From: an uncultured Flavobacterium sp.
GTDB taxonomy: Bacteria; Bacteroidota; Bacteroidia; Flavobacteriales; Flavobacteriaceae
Direction of reading: 5' to 3'
DNA length: 5,030 bases
Assembly (NCBI GenBank): GCA_946480635.1
Contig: CAMLKV010000201.1
Span: 1-5,030 of the forward strand
The notes beneath the pieces are model-generated. The model saw nothing but the letters and a program-made list of their open reading frames with translations, searched no databases and was not told the origin of the DNA. Positions 4,404 to 5,030 of the stretch are shown here, in pieces. Each line of letters starts with the position of its first letter. Within the stretch, counting starts at the first letter, position 1. The translations under genes were made by a program, and so were the position numbers.

Positions 4404-5030
4404 TTATTTTTTACTTTCAGCAATCCATTTTTTCAATGATGTGTTGATATCAGCTTTAGGATTTTTTAATATAAAAATCGTGGTTCCATATTCTCTGGCT
4501 AATTTATTTTCAATAGAATCAAAAACAATAACATTGTCAAATTTTTTGGCTCCTATTTCTATTGCTTCAGCTTTGTTTTTAGCTTCTTTTACCCAAATTA
4601 TGGTTTTAATTTTATTTTCCAAAGGAAACCAATTGACATAGTCAGCATTGAAAGAAACAGCACTCACCGATTTATTTTTCGCATAGAAATTAATAGCTCC
4701 TGCTTGACCATAATTATCACATAAAATCAATGTGTTTTCAGTATTATCAATCGTTGCCAAAGCTTTGTCTGTCTTTTTTGCTAATTCTGTCCAACCCAAC
4801 ATATCGGCGAAATCCTGTGGCAAATGATGTTCTTCACCATCTTCCCATTCTAGCATGCCCAATTTTTGATAACGCTCGGGATTATTTATAATGTATGTTG
4901 GACTCACATTAGGAAATGCTAACTGATACATTGGTATAAAAAGTAAAACCGGTATTGCTATCATGATTGGCCTAATATACTTTAGCCATTTTCCTGACAA
5001 CAAATTTTCTGTATAAATAGCTCCAAAGGC
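4404..5030 (-). CDS. Glycosyltransferase family 39-type (ArnT/PMT-like) membrane protein, C-terminal part
   Basis: This is the last 208 residues of a protein that runs open to the right edge; the frame there reads 'AFGAIYTENLLSGKW'. The internal TTG at 5001-5003 is an ordinary leucine codon and not a start. One membrane helix remains at about 18-39 of the visible part ('RPIMIAIPVLLFIPMYQLAF'), followed by a soluble, probably periplasmic, domain. 'CDNYGQAGAINFYAK' (104-118) matches the '(E/D)NYGQAGA..FY' segment common at the C-terminus of bacterial GT39-type GT-C enzymes. These transfer sugars from polyprenyl-phosphate donors to lipids or proteins on the outer side of the inner membrane. Full members have about 500-550 residues, so more than half, including the catalytic acidic loop, is outside the window. 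Donor and acceptor cannot be inferred. The family call is moderately sure. Confidence 0.75.
   Translation of the reverse strand, partial: AFGAIYTENLLSGKWLKYIRPIMIAIPVLLFIPMYQLAFPNVSPTYIINNPERYQKLGMLEWEDGEEHHLPQDFADMLGWTELAKKTDKALATIDNTENTLILCDNYGQAGAINFYAKNKSVSAVSFNADYVNWFPLENKIKTIIWVKEAKNKAEAIEIGAKKFDNVIVFDSIENKLAREYGTTIFILKNPKADINTSLKKWIAESKK

Noticed and set aside
4441..4641. A plus-strand 66-codon frame opposite the glycosyltransferase end.
   Set aside because: It is the antisense of a recognisable coding frame, with no ribosome site or family likeness.
1..5030. A hidden mobile element, CRISPR array, toxin-antitoxin pair, defence island or structured RNA.
   Set aside because: There are no direct repeats with spacers, no transposase or integrase motifs, no small paired genes and no long non-coding stretch; every large block is explained by recognisable chromosomal genes.

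Overview
The base composition is strongly AT-rich, and every recognisable protein has the look of the Bacteroidota, most likely a Flavobacterium-like member of the Flavobacteriia. The clues are a secreted DUF4476 protein with a 'SFAQ' type signal-peptide end, a short S4-less RluE-type pseudouridine synthase, a TrmL of flavobacterial style, and a general lack of Shine-Dalgarno sequences before the start codons. The assignment to order or genus is inference from protein style, not from a marker gene.

Layout, left to right: the 3' end of a plus-strand dienelactone-hydrolase-family gene (1-275) runs into a convergent block in which every other gene is on the minus strand. In transcription order (right to left) these are: the C-terminal part of a family-39-type membrane glycosyltransferase (5030-4404, cut by the window edge); a secreted DUF4476 protein (4322-3408) closed by a clear intrinsic terminator (3388-3354); a 23S rRNA pseudouridine synthase, rluE-like (3338-2766); the tRNA wobble 2'-O-methyltransferase trmL (2744-2292); an acyltransferase-3 membrane protein (2289-1328) split into two frames at an A7 run; and a Na/Pi-cotransporter-family membrane protein (1242-268) whose stop codon overlaps the end of the dienelactone-hydrolase gene.

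rluE, trmL and the acyltransferase are closely spaced (20-21 nt, then 2 nt) and probably form one transcript that starts after the terminator at 3354-3388. Two of them modify translation RNAs. The acyltransferase and the transporter are membrane proteins with no obvious functional tie to them, so I read this as an ordinary housekeeping neighbourhood and not as a dedicated system. I see no mobile element, CRISPR array, tRNA, rRNA or defence locus. No stretch longer than 300 bases lacks a gene; the largest gaps are about 80 nt.

The points most worth a second look are the in-phase A AAA AAA heptamer at the break in the acyltransferase gene, the longer A8 and A9 runs near the start of rluE that stay in frame, the altered QSSS motif in the transporter, and the threonine-run linker and apparently shortened end of the DUF4476 protein.
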